Assembly (NCBI GenBank): GCA_016699165.1
Contig: CP064963.1
Coordinates: 868,001-932,000 of the forward strand
Source of the DNA: Candidatus Melainabacteria bacterium
Lineage (GTDB): Bacteria; Cyanobacteriota; Vampirovibrionia; Obscuribacterales; Obscuribacteraceae
DNA length: 64,000 nucleotides
Direction of reading: 5' to 3'
A program made the position numbers and the translations under genes. How positions within the stretch are numbered: the first letter of the stretch is position 1; every line of letters begins with the position of its first letter. The notes under the pieces are model-generated. The model saw nothing but the letters and a program-made list of their open reading frames with translations. It did not search any database and was not told where the DNA came from. Below, piece after piece: positions 1-9,438 of the stretch.

Positions 1-1587
1 GCTGAAAGTTCCGCTACTCGTGAACATGTTGAGTAGTGAGGCTGTCGAGAATGCGGTACCACCAGGTGCTCCAAACAATACTGATTGGGCAATAGTGGTA
101 GGGTCAACAAGAGCAACTGGAAGACCGATATTGGAAATAGGACCAGTTACTGCACCGGCAGCGTAGTTGTTTACACTGTTAAATCCGACAGGAGCGTTCA
201 TAAATCCTACTCCCGTACCTGAACCAGCTACAGGAAGCACGTTACCCGGAGCAGCGAGTGTAGTTGTTTGAATTTGAGTCAAACCACCAAACGGAACGCC
301 AACTCCAGGGTTGTTAAGCCCCAAGTTCCCATTGGTACCACCGATACCGAAAGCAAATCCTTGCGAGGTGTTGTTAATACCAAGAGCAGTAGATAGCTCA
401 CGAGCAGATGTGGTGTTCATCTCCATGAATGTGCAGTGCAAAACGATCAGAGGCACTTTGCGCACTTTGATCAAGCTGGTTACACGTCCACCGTCAGAGC
501 TAATTACTTGAGCTTTGCCGATGTTGTTGTTGGTGTTTGGAAAGAATGTATAACGGTCTACTGAAGCCAGTGTTGATAGTCTACCAGTAGATCCACCAGC
601 ACCGCCGCCGCCGCCGGTTGCGCCTTGCTCACCGATACGAGCATTAATCAAGCGGTTATTAGCAGCTTGAATGTTCATACCACGATCGTCCATGAAGACG
701 TTGGATGCAAGAAATGCTCTGGAAACCGATTCAGGGTGATCAACATCGCCCATCAAAAGAACGCGGTCCGAACCACCTACAGAAAACGCTTTAACGATAA
801 TACGAGGATCGATTTCGCGAAGGGCATTTTGTAATTCGGTGTAATCGCGAGAAACGGTCAAGTCAATTGCAGCAGTGTTGCCAGCGTCATCCCACAAAAC
901 CATTGTGGCGGTACCAGGCGATTTGCCAAGCAATACCATTTGGTTTTCAGAAATAATTACTGGTTCAGCAATACCAGGATCAGAGATTGAAGTTCTTACA
1001 ACTTTGTTTCTTAGTTTGAAAGTTCTTGATTGAGAAACTTTCAAATCAATTACGTTTGTCGATTTGAACTCTTCCATCTCAACGGCACCAGTAACTACTG
1101 GTGGAATTGGAATGGCAGTAACGTCAGATCCTGATGCTTGTGAAATCACTGTATCTGGAGCCAATTGAGCCAAAAGTTGTTTTGATTTGAATTGGTTTTT
1201 GGGTGAGAAATGAAGATCAAGAGACTCAACACCTTCTGGTGTGGATGCGGTGATAGCCACCGGCTTGACTTCGGCGACAGCTGGGACATTAGCTACAAGT
1301 CCTGGATGAATGCTTAAAGCAGCAGCAGGAGCTGGTTCGCTATTTTTATCAGAGCCGTTACCCATCAAGAGCATTATTTGACCTTGATTAGCGACCTGCT
1401 TGGTGGCAACTTTGACAGCTGCCTTTTTCACTGATTTTTTCTTCTGAGCAGGTGCCTTTTTAGGCGTGCTCGAGTTTGATAGTGTTTGCCAGATTGCTTC
1501 TGTGGCACTGGCTGGTGCCATGAGGCTCACTTGCGTGACAAAAAGCGACATACTCAATGCCAGACCTTTTGTTGTTGACTTATTCAT
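1..1587 (-). CDS. Secretin, CpaC/RcpA-like, tandem paralogue 1 (C-terminus beyond window)
   Basis: Partial gene open at the left edge; ATG at 1585-1587 with the Shine-Dalgarno GAGGGAG just upstream. Translating the complement gives a signal peptide (MNKSTTKGLALSMSLFVTQ...), a Lys/Ala-rich linker, then a pilus-type N-terminal secretin domain (SRTFKLRNKVVRTSISDP, ISENQMVLLGKSPG) and a BON/N1-like segment with a Gly run. It is closely similar along its whole length to the next gene, so the two are a tandem duplication. Family role: outer-membrane channel of Tad-type pili or type II/III secretion. The secretin C-terminal domain is not in the window. No cpaB, cpaF or tadB neighbour is visible, so the transported substrate is unknown. 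Secretin family is confident; the Tad assignment is inference. Confidence 0.88.
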   Translation of the reverse strand, partial: MNKSTTKGLALSMSLFVTQVSLMAPASATEAIWQTLSNSSTPKKAPAQKKKSVKKAAVKVATKQVANQGQIMLLMGNGSDKNSEPAPAAALSIHPGLVANVPAVAEVKPVAITASTPEGVESLDLHFSPKNQFKSKQLLAQLAPDTVISQASGSDVTAIPIPPVVTGAVEMEEFKSTNVIDLKVSQSRTFKLRNKVVRTSISDPGIAEPVIISENQMVLLGKSPGTATMVLWDDAGNTAAIDLTVSRDYTELQNALREIDPRIIVKAFSVGGSDRVLLMGDVDHPESVSRAFLASNVFMDDRGMNIQAANNRLINARIGEQGATGGGGGAGGSTGRLSTLASVDRYTFFPNTNNNIGKAQVISSDGGRVTSLIKVRKVPLIVLHCTFMEMNTTSARELSTALGINNTSQGFAFGIGGTNGNLGLNNPGVGVPFGGLTQIQTTTLAAPGNVLPVAGSGTGVGFMNAPVGFNSVNNYAAGAVTGPISNIGLPVALVDPTTIAQSVLFGAPGGTAFSTASLLNMFTSSGTFS

Positions 1588-1634
1588 TCGAATCTCCCTC
1601 TAAGCTCATTAAATGCTTTCACGATTTCTCGAGA

Positions 1635-3995
1635 TTATCTGTTGTCTGGAATAGGTGCGCCTTCAGGCAAGGTTGGCGATGTTTTCTGGTGACGCTCTGA
1701 TCTACCCGATGAGTAGTGACGTTCGTCAATTACAGTCGGTTCAACCTGGAACATGTTCATGTCACGTGGTCCTTCAACTCGTCCAATATCCTCGGGCAAT
1801 TTAAGTTGTCCTGGAGTTCCTGGCAAAATAATCTCCGGACGAATGGCTACAACCAATTCGCTTTCGTTTTTGTTGAATGCTTTGGAACGATACAGGGCAC
1901 CGATAACTGGCACTTCACCAAGAATAGGATATTTGCTCAATTCACGACCACTGTTGTTTGTAATCAATCCAGAAAGGAAGAGTTCCTGTCCTGGTTTCAT
2001 TTCAACCATGGTCTGTGTTTTTCTGGTTGTGAAGCCACTTATAGAGGTTGCAGAACCAGGGAAGTTGAAAGCAAAGGTGTTAGATAGAATTCTCTCTTCA
2101 GGAGAGATTTCTATGTTCAAAGAACCGTTTTCCATGAGCACTGGAATGAAGTTGATTCTCATACCAAATGGTTCATAAGTGATAGAAATCTGAGCAGTAC
2201 CAGCTGTGGCTACAGTCTGAACGATTGGAATTTCTCCACCCGCCAAGAATGAAGCACGTTCTCCGGAGATACACACAATGGTGGGCTCAGCCAGGATTCT
2301 TGCACGGTTATTGGCGATAATACCTTGGACTGACGGGTTGAATGACAGACGAAATGCATTATTAGGTGAAATGTTGGAAATAGCTGTGAACAAGTTACCG
2401 AGTCCAGGTACGGCAAAACCTGCACCACCGGGTGCTCCCAACAATACTTGCTGAGCAAGAATTGGAGGTGCCGACGCAAATACCGGCTGACCTACAGCAT
2501 TGATAGTTCCCAGTCCAGCTGTGGGGTTGAAGAAGGTTACGGGGCTGGCTGATCCAGAAAATGGAACTGTGCCGGTACGAGTTGTACCTGGTGCAAAGGT
2601 GCTGATTCTGGTGTAAGAACCAGGATCGGATGCCAAATACGTGCCTCCGTTACCCGAGTTAGAACCACCAACTGCGAAGTTGAATCCGTAGCCAGTGAAG
2701 CCAACACCCATCGATACGGCAAGAGATCTTGCAGCCGATGTGTTCATTTCCATGAAGGTAACGTGCATTGCAATCAGAGGAACTTTTCTGATTTTGATTA
2801 AGCTTGTAACGCGTCCACCATCAGAAGTGATGGCTTGAGCCAAGCTTACGTTGTTGTTGATGTTGGGAAAGAAAGTATATGTGTCAACACTGTTCAATTG
2901 TGCTAACTGACCAGAAGCTCCGCCGCCGCCGCCGCCGCCACCGCCGGTAGCTCCGACTTCACCGATTCTGGCATTAATCAAGCGGTTGTTAGCAACTTGA
3001 ATATTCATGCCGCGGTCATCCATATAAACGTTGGATGCTGCAAAGCCACGAATGACAGATTCAGGGTGGTCAACGTCGCCTAAAAGAACGACGCGATCAG
3101 AACCGCCGACCGAGTAGGTCTTGACGATAATACGGGGATCGATTTCACGAAGGGTTGATTGAAGTTGAGTGTAGTCGCGTGTAACGCGTACATCTATGGC
3201 AGATGAGTTACCGGCATCATCCCAGAGCACCATGGTGGCACGCCCTGGCGACTTGCCAAGAAGAACCAATTGGTTTTCCGAAATAACTACAGGCTCAACA
3301 ACGCCAGGATCCGAAATGGATGTTCTGACTATTTTGTTGCGCATCTTAAAGGTACGGGATTTAGAAACCGCTACATCAATAATGTTTGTAGGTTTGAACT
3401 CTTCAAGTTCAACAGTTCCTGTCACTACTGGCGGTATCGGAGTAGCGGTGATGTCACCGGTCTCAGCTTGAGCCAACAAATTGTCTGGAAGAGCCGAGAT
3501 ATCGTTTGAGGTTTTGACACCGTCGAGGATACCATCGGGAGCTTTCAACACACTGACATCTTCGCTTGTTGGAATTTCGCTTATTGTGCGTTGCGAACCA
3601 TACGAATTAGATTCGCTATAAGAGGAATCGGATGAAGCAGCAGGTGCTAAATCGATATTGGCGGGAAGTGATGGATGGATGGACAGAGCAGCTGCAGGTG
3701 CATTGTCTGTGCTCAGCGCGCCGGCTTTGTCTTTGCCGAAGCCTGGAATGAAGAGCATTGCATGCGACTGATCTAACGTATTAGGTTTGCTTGCCACTGT
3801 GACGGGCTGAGCTTTTCTTGACGATTTGACCGACTTCTTAGCGGCCTTAACGCTTTTCTTTTGTACTGGTGCTTCATTAACACCAGCCATCTTCTGCCAT
3901 ATTGCAGACGACGGTGCTTTGGCTTGTGCCGCTTGCGAAGCTGCCGATAGCGCTACTAACGCGCTAAGTGCCAAGCTCATTTTGGGCTTATTCAT
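1635..3995 (-). CDS. Secretin, CpaC/RcpA-like, tandem paralogue 2
   Basis: 786-residue exported protein. Signal peptide about residues 1-25 (ALSALVALSAASQAAQA). Pilus-type N-terminal domain about 200-275 (SRTFKMRNKIVRTSISDP; NQLVLLGKSPGRATMVLWDD). A short-repeat Gly stretch near 350. The C-terminal secretin core contains the typical ILAEPTIVCISGERASFLAGG and MVEMKPGQELFLSGLIT segments. This fits the multimeric outer-membrane pore of Tad pili or type II secretion. It lies 47 bp upstream of its paralogue on the same strand, so co-transcription is likely. The region between the N domain and the secretin core is Gly/Asn/Ser-rich and longer than in ordinary CpaC (about 450-500 aa in total). ATG start with GAGGGAG at good spacing. 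Confidence 0.92.
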   Translation of the reverse strand: MNKPKMSLALSALVALSAASQAAQAKAPSSAIWQKMAGVNEAPVQKKSVKAAKKSVKSSRKAQPVTVASKPNTLDQSHAMLFIPGFGKDKAGALSTDNAPAAALSIHPSLPANIDLAPAASSDSSYSESNSYGSQRTISEIPTSEDVSVLKAPDGILDGVKTSNDISALPDNLLAQAETGDITATPIPPVVTGTVELEEFKPTNIIDVAVSKSRTFKMRNKIVRTSISDPGVVEPVVISENQLVLLGKSPGRATMVLWDDAGNSSAIDVRVTRDYTQLQSTLREIDPRIIVKTYSVGGSDRVVLLGDVDHPESVIRGFAASNVYMDDRGMNIQVANNRLINARIGEVGATGGGGGGGGGASGQLAQLNSVDTYTFFPNINNNVSLAQAITSDGGRVTSLIKIRKVPLIAMHVTFMEMNTSAARSLAVSMGVGFTGYGFNFAVGGSNSGNGGTYLASDPGSYTRISTFAPGTTRTGTVPFSGSASPVTFFNPTAGLGTINAVGQPVFASAPPILAQQVLLGAPGGAGFAVPGLGNLFTAISNISPNNAFRLSFNPSVQGIIANNRARILAEPTIVCISGERASFLAGGEIPIVQTVATAGTAQISITYEPFGMRINFIPVLMENGSLNIEISPEERILSNTFAFNFPGSATSISGFTTRKTQTMVEMKPGQELFLSGLITNNSGRELSKYPILGEVPVIGALYRSKAFNKNESELVVAIRPEIILPGTPGQLKLPEDIGRVEGPRDMNMFQVEPTVIDERHYSSGRSERHQKTSPTLPEGAPIPDNR
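2922..2946 (-). repeat. GGC trinucleotide run encoding poly-Gly in secretin 2
   Basis: A run of GCC (GGC on the coding strand) encodes about nine glycines in a row at about residues 350-358. The paralogue has a shorter version at 602-616. Because the unit is three bases, slippage would change linker length without shifting the frame. Confidence 0.8.
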
Positions 3996-4651
3996 TCCAC
4001 TCTCCCTCTATCTAGCTCCCAATTCCCTGTTTAGATTCTCGTCTAAGCGGGAAGCAATTTAGTAAGTGCCAACTCCTACAATAATGTAGAAAAAATTTCG
4101 TTTGGGATTTTTGATTTCTGATCCAACCAGGTCAGCAGTTTAGCATGACTGCCAGATGTGTGCACCTACCTTTTATAAGAGCCATCACAGGTTTTTCACA
4201 TTTTTTACTTGGCATCTCCTTGAGCGCACACCACTGCCGAAAAACAGGCGCTGGTGATTTGTTGCGGCATTTTGCATACTGCCGCATGACAACCAAATGT
4301 GGTGCATTTATTGGCACCTCGGGCGATGTCAAGCCTATTAACGAAGTGATACCAAACTCAGTGCATATCATTTCGCAATACAATGCAAACCCAGTCGCTA
4401 TCAGATGCATAGCTATTATTTCGACTTATTTTCGCCGCTTGCGTCGCATAATTAAGTTTTGTACTTATCCGCCCCTTGACTGAATGTTGCAGTCCTTGAG
4501 CCATTCTTAAGTTTTTTTAGGACAAGCACCACTTCCTACCTTTAATAGTTGAATGTAATTCCTTATAAATAAATTGGTGCGGGGAATGTTATATACTCCA
4601 ATACAATGATTTAGTTCCAAATTTGTTTTACTAGCCAAGAGAGATTTAAAA
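3996..4651. other. Divergent intergenic region, secretin / rpaB
   Basis: 656 bp without a supportable gene. The small frames here have no recognisable product or ribosome site. The region must hold the promoters of the secretin pair (leftward) and of rpaB (rightward). Visible elements are a hairpin GCGGCA/TGCCGC (4264-4285, 10-nt loop), a weaker GGTGC/GCACC hairpin near 4304-4321, and a TATACT -10-like hexamer at 4592-4597, 55 bp before rpaB, without a clear -35. Confidence 0.5.
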
Positions 4652-5383
4652 GTGACCGAGACAAGTAGTAATGAGCAAGAAAAAGTCCTAGTTGTGGACG
4701 ACGAGGCTTCAATTCGCAGAATTCTCGAGACACGACTTAAACTGGCTGGATATAACGTAGTCACTGCAGCTGACGGTCAAGAAGCATTAGAGCAATTTGC
4801 TGCTTTTCAACCAGACCTAGTGATTCTCGACGTTATGCTTCCTAAGATGGACGGCTATGAGGTCTGTCGCGAAATCAGAAAAACCGCTGACACACCAATC
4901 ATCATGCTCACCGCCGTGGCAGACGTATCCAATAGAATCCAGGGTCTGGAAATTGGAGCCGACGACTATGTGGTCAAGCCCTTTAGCCCAAGCGAATTAG
5001 AAGCACGTATCAAAGCAGTCTTGCGCAGAACAGTAGAGCGTCAACAAGAAGTTGGCATGAGCCGCAGCGCAAACGTGATTACAGTCGGTAATTTAAAAAT
5101 CGATTTGAACAAAAGACAGGTCACTCGCAAAAACGAACGCATCAGATTGACCGGGATGGAATTCAGTCTGCTTGAATTGCTTGTAACCAACTCGGGTCGC
5201 CCCTTTTCACGCGGCGAAATTCTGCAACAAGTTTGGGCTTATCCTCCAGACCACAGAATTGATACAAGAGTAGTCGACGTACACATCAGTCGTCTGCGCT
5301 CCAAGCTCGAAGAGGACTCATCCAATCCCGACCTCATTTTGACTGCTCGCGGAATTGGCTATATGTTCCAGAAAATAAACTAA
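4652..5383 (+). CDS. rpaB: OmpR-family response regulator RpaB (Ycf27-like)
   Basis: 243 residues, GTG start. Receiver domain about 10-125: acidic pair in VVDDEASIRRILETRL, phospho-acceptor Asp in LVILDVMLPKMDG, Thr in IIMLTA, Lys in YVVKPFSP. Winged-helix DNA-binding domain about 145-240, with RLTGMEFSLLELLV, TRVVDVHISRLRSKLE and LILTARGIGYMFQKI. These stretches match cyanobacterial and plastid RpaB/Ycf27 almost word for word; there it is an essential regulator of stress and photosynthesis genes. Here there is no photosynthesis, so the targets are unknown. No histidine kinase is adjacent. A rho-independent terminator follows. Confidence 0.95.
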   Translation: MTETSSNEQEKVLVVDDEASIRRILETRLKLAGYNVVTAADGQEALEQFAAFQPDLVILDVMLPKMDGYEVCREIRKTADTPIIMLTAVADVSNRIQGLEIGADDYVVKPFSPSELEARIKAVLRRTVERQQEVGMSRSANVITVGNLKIDLNKRQVTRKNERIRLTGMEFSLLELLVTNSGRPFSRGEILQQVWAYPPDHRIDTRVVDVHISRLRSKLEEDSSNPDLILTARGIGYMFQKIN

Positions 5384-5418
5384 AACTGGTTCTCAAAAAA
5401 AACACTATATAAATGAAA

Positions 5419-5455
5419 GACCGGGCTTGAAATTCAAACCCGGTCTCTATTTTTG
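5419..5455. terminator. Terminator between convergent rpaB and ahcY
   Basis: GACCGGG pairs with CCCGGTC (7 bp), with an inner TTGA/TCAA pairing, followed by CTATTTTTG on the + strand. The other side is A-rich, so it may work in both directions. It lies 36 bp after the rpaB stop and 28 bp from the end of ahcY. Confidence 0.8.
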
Positions 5456-5482
5456 TTATGTTACTGAAACTGGCTCAGGAGC

Positions 5483-6754
5483 TTATGTTCCATGTGTCCA
5501 GGAATTCATGTATTCCACCATCGCTGGTGTCAGGGTGTCGATTGAAATTCCAAATGCTTTCAATTTGAGAGCTGCAATTTCATGGTCGACTGCTTCTGGA
5601 AGTTTGTGCAATCCTGCTTTCAATGTGGATTTGTTTTTCACTAAATACTCCAGAGCCAGAGCCTGGTTAGCAAAACTCATATCCATAACTGATGCAGGAT
5701 GTCCTTCGGCACAACTCAAGTTAACTAGACGTCCTTCGGCAAGCACATAAATTCTTCTGTCCGCTGCCAATTCGTACTCTTGCATGAACGGGCGTACTTC
5801 TTTAGATGACTTAGCCATTTTGTGAAGAGCGTCCAAATTCAATTCAAGATCGAAGTGACCAGAGTTGCAAACAATGGCACCATCTCTCATTTTTTCAAAA
5901 TGCGCTTTGTCTATAACGTGCTTGTTACCTGTGACGGTAACGAAGATATCACCAAGTGCTGCCGCTTCATTCATCGGCATTACTTTGAATCCGTCCATAA
6001 CTGCTTCAACTGCACGAATTGGATTAACTTCGCAAACAATGACATTAGAGCCCATTCCGCGAGCTCTCATTGCTGTACCTTTACCACACCAACCGTAGCC
6101 AACTACAACTAATGTACGTCCGGCCAAAAGTCTATTGGTGGCGCGGATAATACCATCGAGTGTGGACTGACCGGTACCATATCTATTGTCGAACAAGTGT
6201 TTGGTTTGAGCTTCGTTCACAGCCATAGCAGGGAATTTGAGGGCTCCGTCTTTTTCCATAGCTTGCAAACGGGTGATACCTGTGGTGGTTTCTTCAGTGA
6301 TACCAACTACTTCTTTCACCTGGTCTGGTCTTTCTTTAGTCAGAGTTACAACCAGGTCAGAACCGTCATCGATAATCAAATGTGGTTTGTGATCTAGAGC
6401 AAAGTTGATATGTCTGTGATAGGTCGGGATATCTTCGCCTTTGATAGCGAATACCGACATGCCCCAATGCTCAACCAGAGCTGCAGCTACATCATCTTGG
6501 GTGGACAATGGGTTAGATGCGATAAGCACACAATCACCGCCGCCAGCTTTGAGTGTACGAGCCAAGTTTGCAGTTTCAGTGGTGACGTGAGCACAGACTG
6601 AAAGTCTCAAGCCTTTGAAAGGCTGCTCTTTCTCGAAGCGTTCACGGATGATAGCCAGTACGGGCATGTCTCTGTCAGCCCATTCAATGCGCTGTTTGCC
6701 TTGAGCGGCCAGTTTAGGGTCTTTGATTTCAGATTTAGGCATTGTTTGTGTCAC
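5483..6754 (-). CDS. ahcY: Adenosylhomocysteinase
   Basis: 423 residues. Reversibly hydrolyses S-adenosylhomocysteine to adenosine and homocysteine, clearing the product of SAM-dependent methylation; cytosolic, NAD-bound. Seen: AHVTTETANLARTLKAGG near the N-terminus, the DDG motif in LIIDDGSDLV, EETTTGITRL, the active-site stretch VNEAQTKHLFDNRYGTGQS, the Rossmann motif VVGYGWCGKG (about 215-225), and CNSGHFDLE. It has the short form typical of cyanobacteria, archaea and Thermotoga, without the 40-residue insert of the long form. Start MTQTMPKSEIKD follows a likely promoter at 6837-6864. No SAH riboswitch was recognised in the leader. Confidence 0.97.
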   Translation of the reverse strand: MTQTMPKSEIKDPKLAAQGKQRIEWADRDMPVLAIIRERFEKEQPFKGLRLSVCAHVTTETANLARTLKAGGGDCVLIASNPLSTQDDVAAALVEHWGMSVFAIKGEDIPTYHRHINFALDHKPHLIIDDGSDLVVTLTKERPDQVKEVVGITEETTTGITRLQAMEKDGALKFPAMAVNEAQTKHLFDNRYGTGQSTLDGIIRATNRLLAGRTLVVVGYGWCGKGTAMRARGMGSNVIVCEVNPIRAVEAVMDGFKVMPMNEAAALGDIFVTVTGNKHVIDKAHFEKMRDGAIVCNSGHFDLELNLDALHKMAKSSKEVRPFMQEYELAADRRIYVLAEGRLVNLSCAEGHPASVMDMSFANQALALEYLVKNKSTLKAGLHKLPEAVDHEIAALKLKAFGISIDTLTPAMVEYMNSWTHGT

Positions 6755-6836
6755 CGGCTAGTCCTCTTATATGTAGATTAGAAAATATGGGATTTATACC
6801 ACTAAAAACGCCATATTCCCGTGGTCGTAATATTGC

Positions 6837-6864
6837 ATTAAATTTTGAGGGCTGGTATTGTCAA
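6837..6864 (-). promoter_or_regulatory. Putative promoter of ahcY
   Basis: Reading leftward, TTGACA (complement of 6859-6864), a 16-bp spacer, then TTTAAT (complement of 6837-6842). The -10 is about 80 bp from the ahcY start. Perfect -35, four of six matches in the -10. Confidence 0.5.
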
Positions 6865-6945
6865 GAGGTAAGATGCGCGCGAACTTCGGGCATTTACGGG
6901 CAAAATAGGAATATGGCTTGACTTCCGGACACAAACATAACGATT

Positions 6946-7542
6946 ATGTTTTCAAAACGCACAGCAATTATCAAATATTCGGCTTTGATGCTGACCTTTG
7001 CGGTCAGTTTCATTCCTGCTGAGGCTAAATTGCTTAGCGGACACATTGAGCAAATAAAAGAAGCTGATGTGCAACTAGAAGAAAATCCACAATCACAAGC
7101 TTCTAACTCTTTTCCAGATAATTACATAGGTGTCTGGCATTGTCAGACTACAGTGACAGATTCCCAGGTCGACACAGTGGCAAAAGGTACAAGTCTTGCC
7201 TGCGACATTCAATTTGTTCCTGACAAAACAGGTAAAGTGACTGGTCAATGGATTCAACCTGGATGGGTTGAAACTCAAATATCTACTCTTAGTTGGAATC
7301 CTAAAGAAGCCAAAGTAGATCGTACCAGTTACTATTTTGGACAAAGCATGGTCCAGGGCGGGTCCTGGGCGTGCCGCTCAAGAGATCATTTTATTCAAAT
7401 TTCTGAATCCAAAATGGAATGTCAGAGTTATATCGATCAATACATAGACGGACGCTATCTGGGTAGATATCGCACTAAATCTTTGTTGACTCGAGCTCTA
7501 AATTCAAATAATGGCGTAATCAGCACTACTAGTGCATTTTGA
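6946..7542 (+). CDS. Secreted protein of unknown function
   Basis: 198 residues. N-terminal signal peptide (about 1-27: SALMLTFAVSFIPAEA, then KLLSG). The mature part has motifs such as YIGVWHCQT, GQWIQPGWVE and GGSWACRSRDHF and four cysteines, suggesting a small beta-rich exported domain with possible disulfides. No family recognised. Its 3' end overlaps the end of eno (convergent) by 14 bp. No good Shine-Dalgarno precedes the ATG. Confidence 0.75.
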   Translation: MFSKRTAIIKYSALMLTFAVSFIPAEAKLLSGHIEQIKEADVQLEENPQSQASNSFPDNYIGVWHCQTTVTDSQVDTVAKGTSLACDIQFVPDKTGKVTGQWIQPGWVETQISTLSWNPKEAKVDRTSYYFGQSMVQGGSWACRSRDHFIQISESKMECQSYIDQYIDGRYLGRYRTKSLLTRALNSNNGVISTTSAF

Positions 7543-8836
7543 CCGCTACTTTATCTGATGCGCGCTCAAAAGCTTTTGATCCTTTATATACGGCCGTGCG
7601 TCCCAAATCTCTTTCGATTCTAAGCAACTGATTATATTTTGCTGTTCGCTCTGAGCGACATGGTGCGCCAGTTTTGATTTGACCAGAAGACATTGCCACA
7701 GCCAGATCGGCAATGGTTGAATCTTCAGTTTCACCCGAGCGGTGCGAAAGTATATTGGTATAGCCATTTTCCTGAGCAAGAAGTATAGCTTCTAACGTTT
7801 CACTCAAAGTTCCAATTTGATTTGGCTTGATCAATATAGAATTGGCGACACCAAGGTCGATACCACGTCTTAATCGCTGGGTATTGGTGACGAACAAATC
7901 GTCTCCAACTAACTGCACTTGACTACCTACGGCATCGGTCAATTCTCGCCATCCATCCCAATCTTCTTCGGACATACCATCTTCAATACTTACGATTGGA
8001 TAATTGTTAACTAGCTTTTCCCAATACTTCACCATCTCGCTGCTCGTCAAAGTTCTTTTCTCGGTGGCAAGATGATATTTACCTTTTTCATAAAATTCAG
8101 TAGAAGCTGGATCGAGTGCAAGGCTCACTTGATCTTTTGGCTTCAGGCCTGCTTTTGAGATGGCTTGCATTATGAGTTCGAGTGCTTCTTCATTAGTAGC
8201 AAGCGATGGTGCAAATCCACCTTCGTCACCAACCCCGGTGCTCAAGTTTTTATCATGTAGTACCGCTTTTAGTGCGTGATAAATTTCGGTTCCCCATTGA
8301 AGAGCCTCAGCAAATGAGCGTGCACCATGAGGCACGATCATAAACTCTTGCAAATCAACGCCATCTTGAGCGTGTTTGCCACCATTGAGAATATTCATAA
8401 GAGGAACAGGCAAAATACGCGCCGATACTCCACCGATATATCTAAAGAGTGGCATACCAAGAGAGTTTGCGGCTGCTTTGGCTACTGCAAGACTGACACC
8501 AAGGGTGGCATTAGCCCCAAGCTTGGATTTATTATCCGTCCCATCGAGTCTTCTCAATTCTTGGTCAATAAGAGTTTGCTCCATGGCACTTGCACCAACT
8601 AAACCCTTAGCGATTATCTCGTGTATATTCCTGATGGCTGTAAGGACTCCCTTGCCGCCATATCTATTTTTATCCTTGTCTCTCAATTCCACTGCTTCAA
8701 AACTTCCGGTCGATGCACCAGATGGAACCGCGGCTCTACCGGCGGCACCATTGGCCAAAACGACAGTAACCTCAACCGTTGGATTCCCGCGTGAATCGAG
8801 GATCTCCATCGCTGATATTTCTTCAATATGCGTCAT
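7529..8836 (-). CDS. eno: Enolase
   Basis: 435 residues, normal length. Converts 2-phosphoglycerate to phosphoenolpyruvate in glycolysis and gluconeogenesis. Seen: EILDSRGNPTVEVTV, PSGASTGSFEAVELRD, MNILNGGKHAQ, the catalytic acid in GVGDEGGFAP, metal-binding SIEDGMSEEDW and VGDDLFVTN, the catalytic Lys in ILIKPNQIGT, and SHRSGETEDSTIADLAV. A clear AGGAG precedes the ATG. Monocistronic as far as visible. Confidence 0.98.
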   Translation of the reverse strand: MTHIEEISAMEILDSRGNPTVEVTVVLANGAAGRAAVPSGASTGSFEAVELRDKDKNRYGGKGVLTAIRNIHEIIAKGLVGASAMEQTLIDQELRRLDGTDNKSKLGANATLGVSLAVAKAAANSLGMPLFRYIGGVSARILPVPLMNILNGGKHAQDGVDLQEFMIVPHGARSFAEALQWGTEIYHALKAVLHDKNLSTGVGDEGGFAPSLATNEEALELIMQAISKAGLKPKDQVSLALDPASTEFYEKGKYHLATEKRTLTSSEMVKYWEKLVNNYPIVSIEDGMSEEDWDGWRELTDAVGSQVQLVGDDLFVTNTQRLRRGIDLGVANSILIKPNQIGTLSETLEAILLAQENGYTNILSHRSGETEDSTIADLAVAMSSGQIKTGAPCRSERTAKYNQLLRIERDLGRTAVYKGSKAFERASDKVAVKMH

Positions 8837-9026
8837 CTGTGTTTTCTCCTAGTGGTGGCGTTGTGGTATCAGAGATAGTATTATCAGCAGAATTCGGAAA
8901 AATATCGTCCGGATTTTGCAGAAATTGAATTCGCTCAGTATAATCCTTCTCACTGGCTCTATTTACATAACGTGATAAAAAATTGACCAGAATTTTGACA
9001 CACCAATCCTAGAATCGACGGACACA

Positions 9027-9392
9027 ATGGCAAGCGACCATGAAAACAATGGTGGTTTCCAGGCAATTCAAGAATACTTCCAGCAGAAATCTTGCAAATC
9101 ATGTTTGCGGCATTTCAGGCAAGAGGGAATAGAGCTGCTCAGGCAAGAACCCGGCGTCCTCGTCGTACGGGTCACCTGTCAATCATGCGGACATCCCCTT
9201 GGAGTGGCAATAGTAGGCACGACACCTCGTCCGCCTAAATGCCAACCTCGCCATGGTGAGTGGACCAAAGCCGACCAATCAAGACTACAAGCCAAGCCTC
9301 GTATCAATTATGACGATGTGCTTGAAGCTCATAGCTTTATCCAGGCTCTTGAATCCGACTGGATGAAACATCTACCCGCAACCAGACGCTAA
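9027..9392 (+). CDS. Small zinc-ribbon-like protein
   Basis: 121 residues, no signal peptide. Two Cys pairs, CKSC near residue 23-26 and CQSC near 51-54, separated by a segment rich in beta-formers (LLRQEPGVLVVRVT), as in a treble-clef or zinc-ribbon fold. The C-terminal third (DDVLEAHSFIQALESDW) looks helical. The pattern of a ribbon domain followed by 'LEAHSFI..L..DW' recalls small hypothetical proteins of Firmicutes and Cyanobacteria; function not known. It lies 46 bp upstream of the radical SAM gene and may be co-transcribed with it. Confidence 0.72.
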   Translation: MASDHENNGGFQAIQEYFQQKSCKSCLRHFRQEGIELLRQEPGVLVVRVTCQSCGHPLGVAIVGTTPRPPKCQPRHGEWTKADQSRLQAKPRINYDDVLEAHSFIQALESDWMKHLPATRR

Positions 9393-9438
9393 TATGGTTT
9401 AAACTGTCAATATGGCTTAATTCAAGCCGTTTGCGGTT

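Noticed and set aside
4050..4100. A sigma-54-like TTGGCAC...TTGC upstream of the secretin gene on the minus strand
   Set aside because: The GG to GC spacing is 15 instead of 12 bases, so it does not fit a -24/-12 promoter.
4132..4483. Two overlapping small frames of 92 and 112 residues in the secretin/rpaB intergenic region
   Set aside because: No ribosome site, no recognisable sequence, Cys/His-rich composition of translated non-coding DNA, and both strands are open at once.
6755..6945. Possible SAH riboswitch upstream of ahcY
   Set aside because: No GC-rich paired core of the known SAH riboswitch could be drawn; a plain promoter explains the region.
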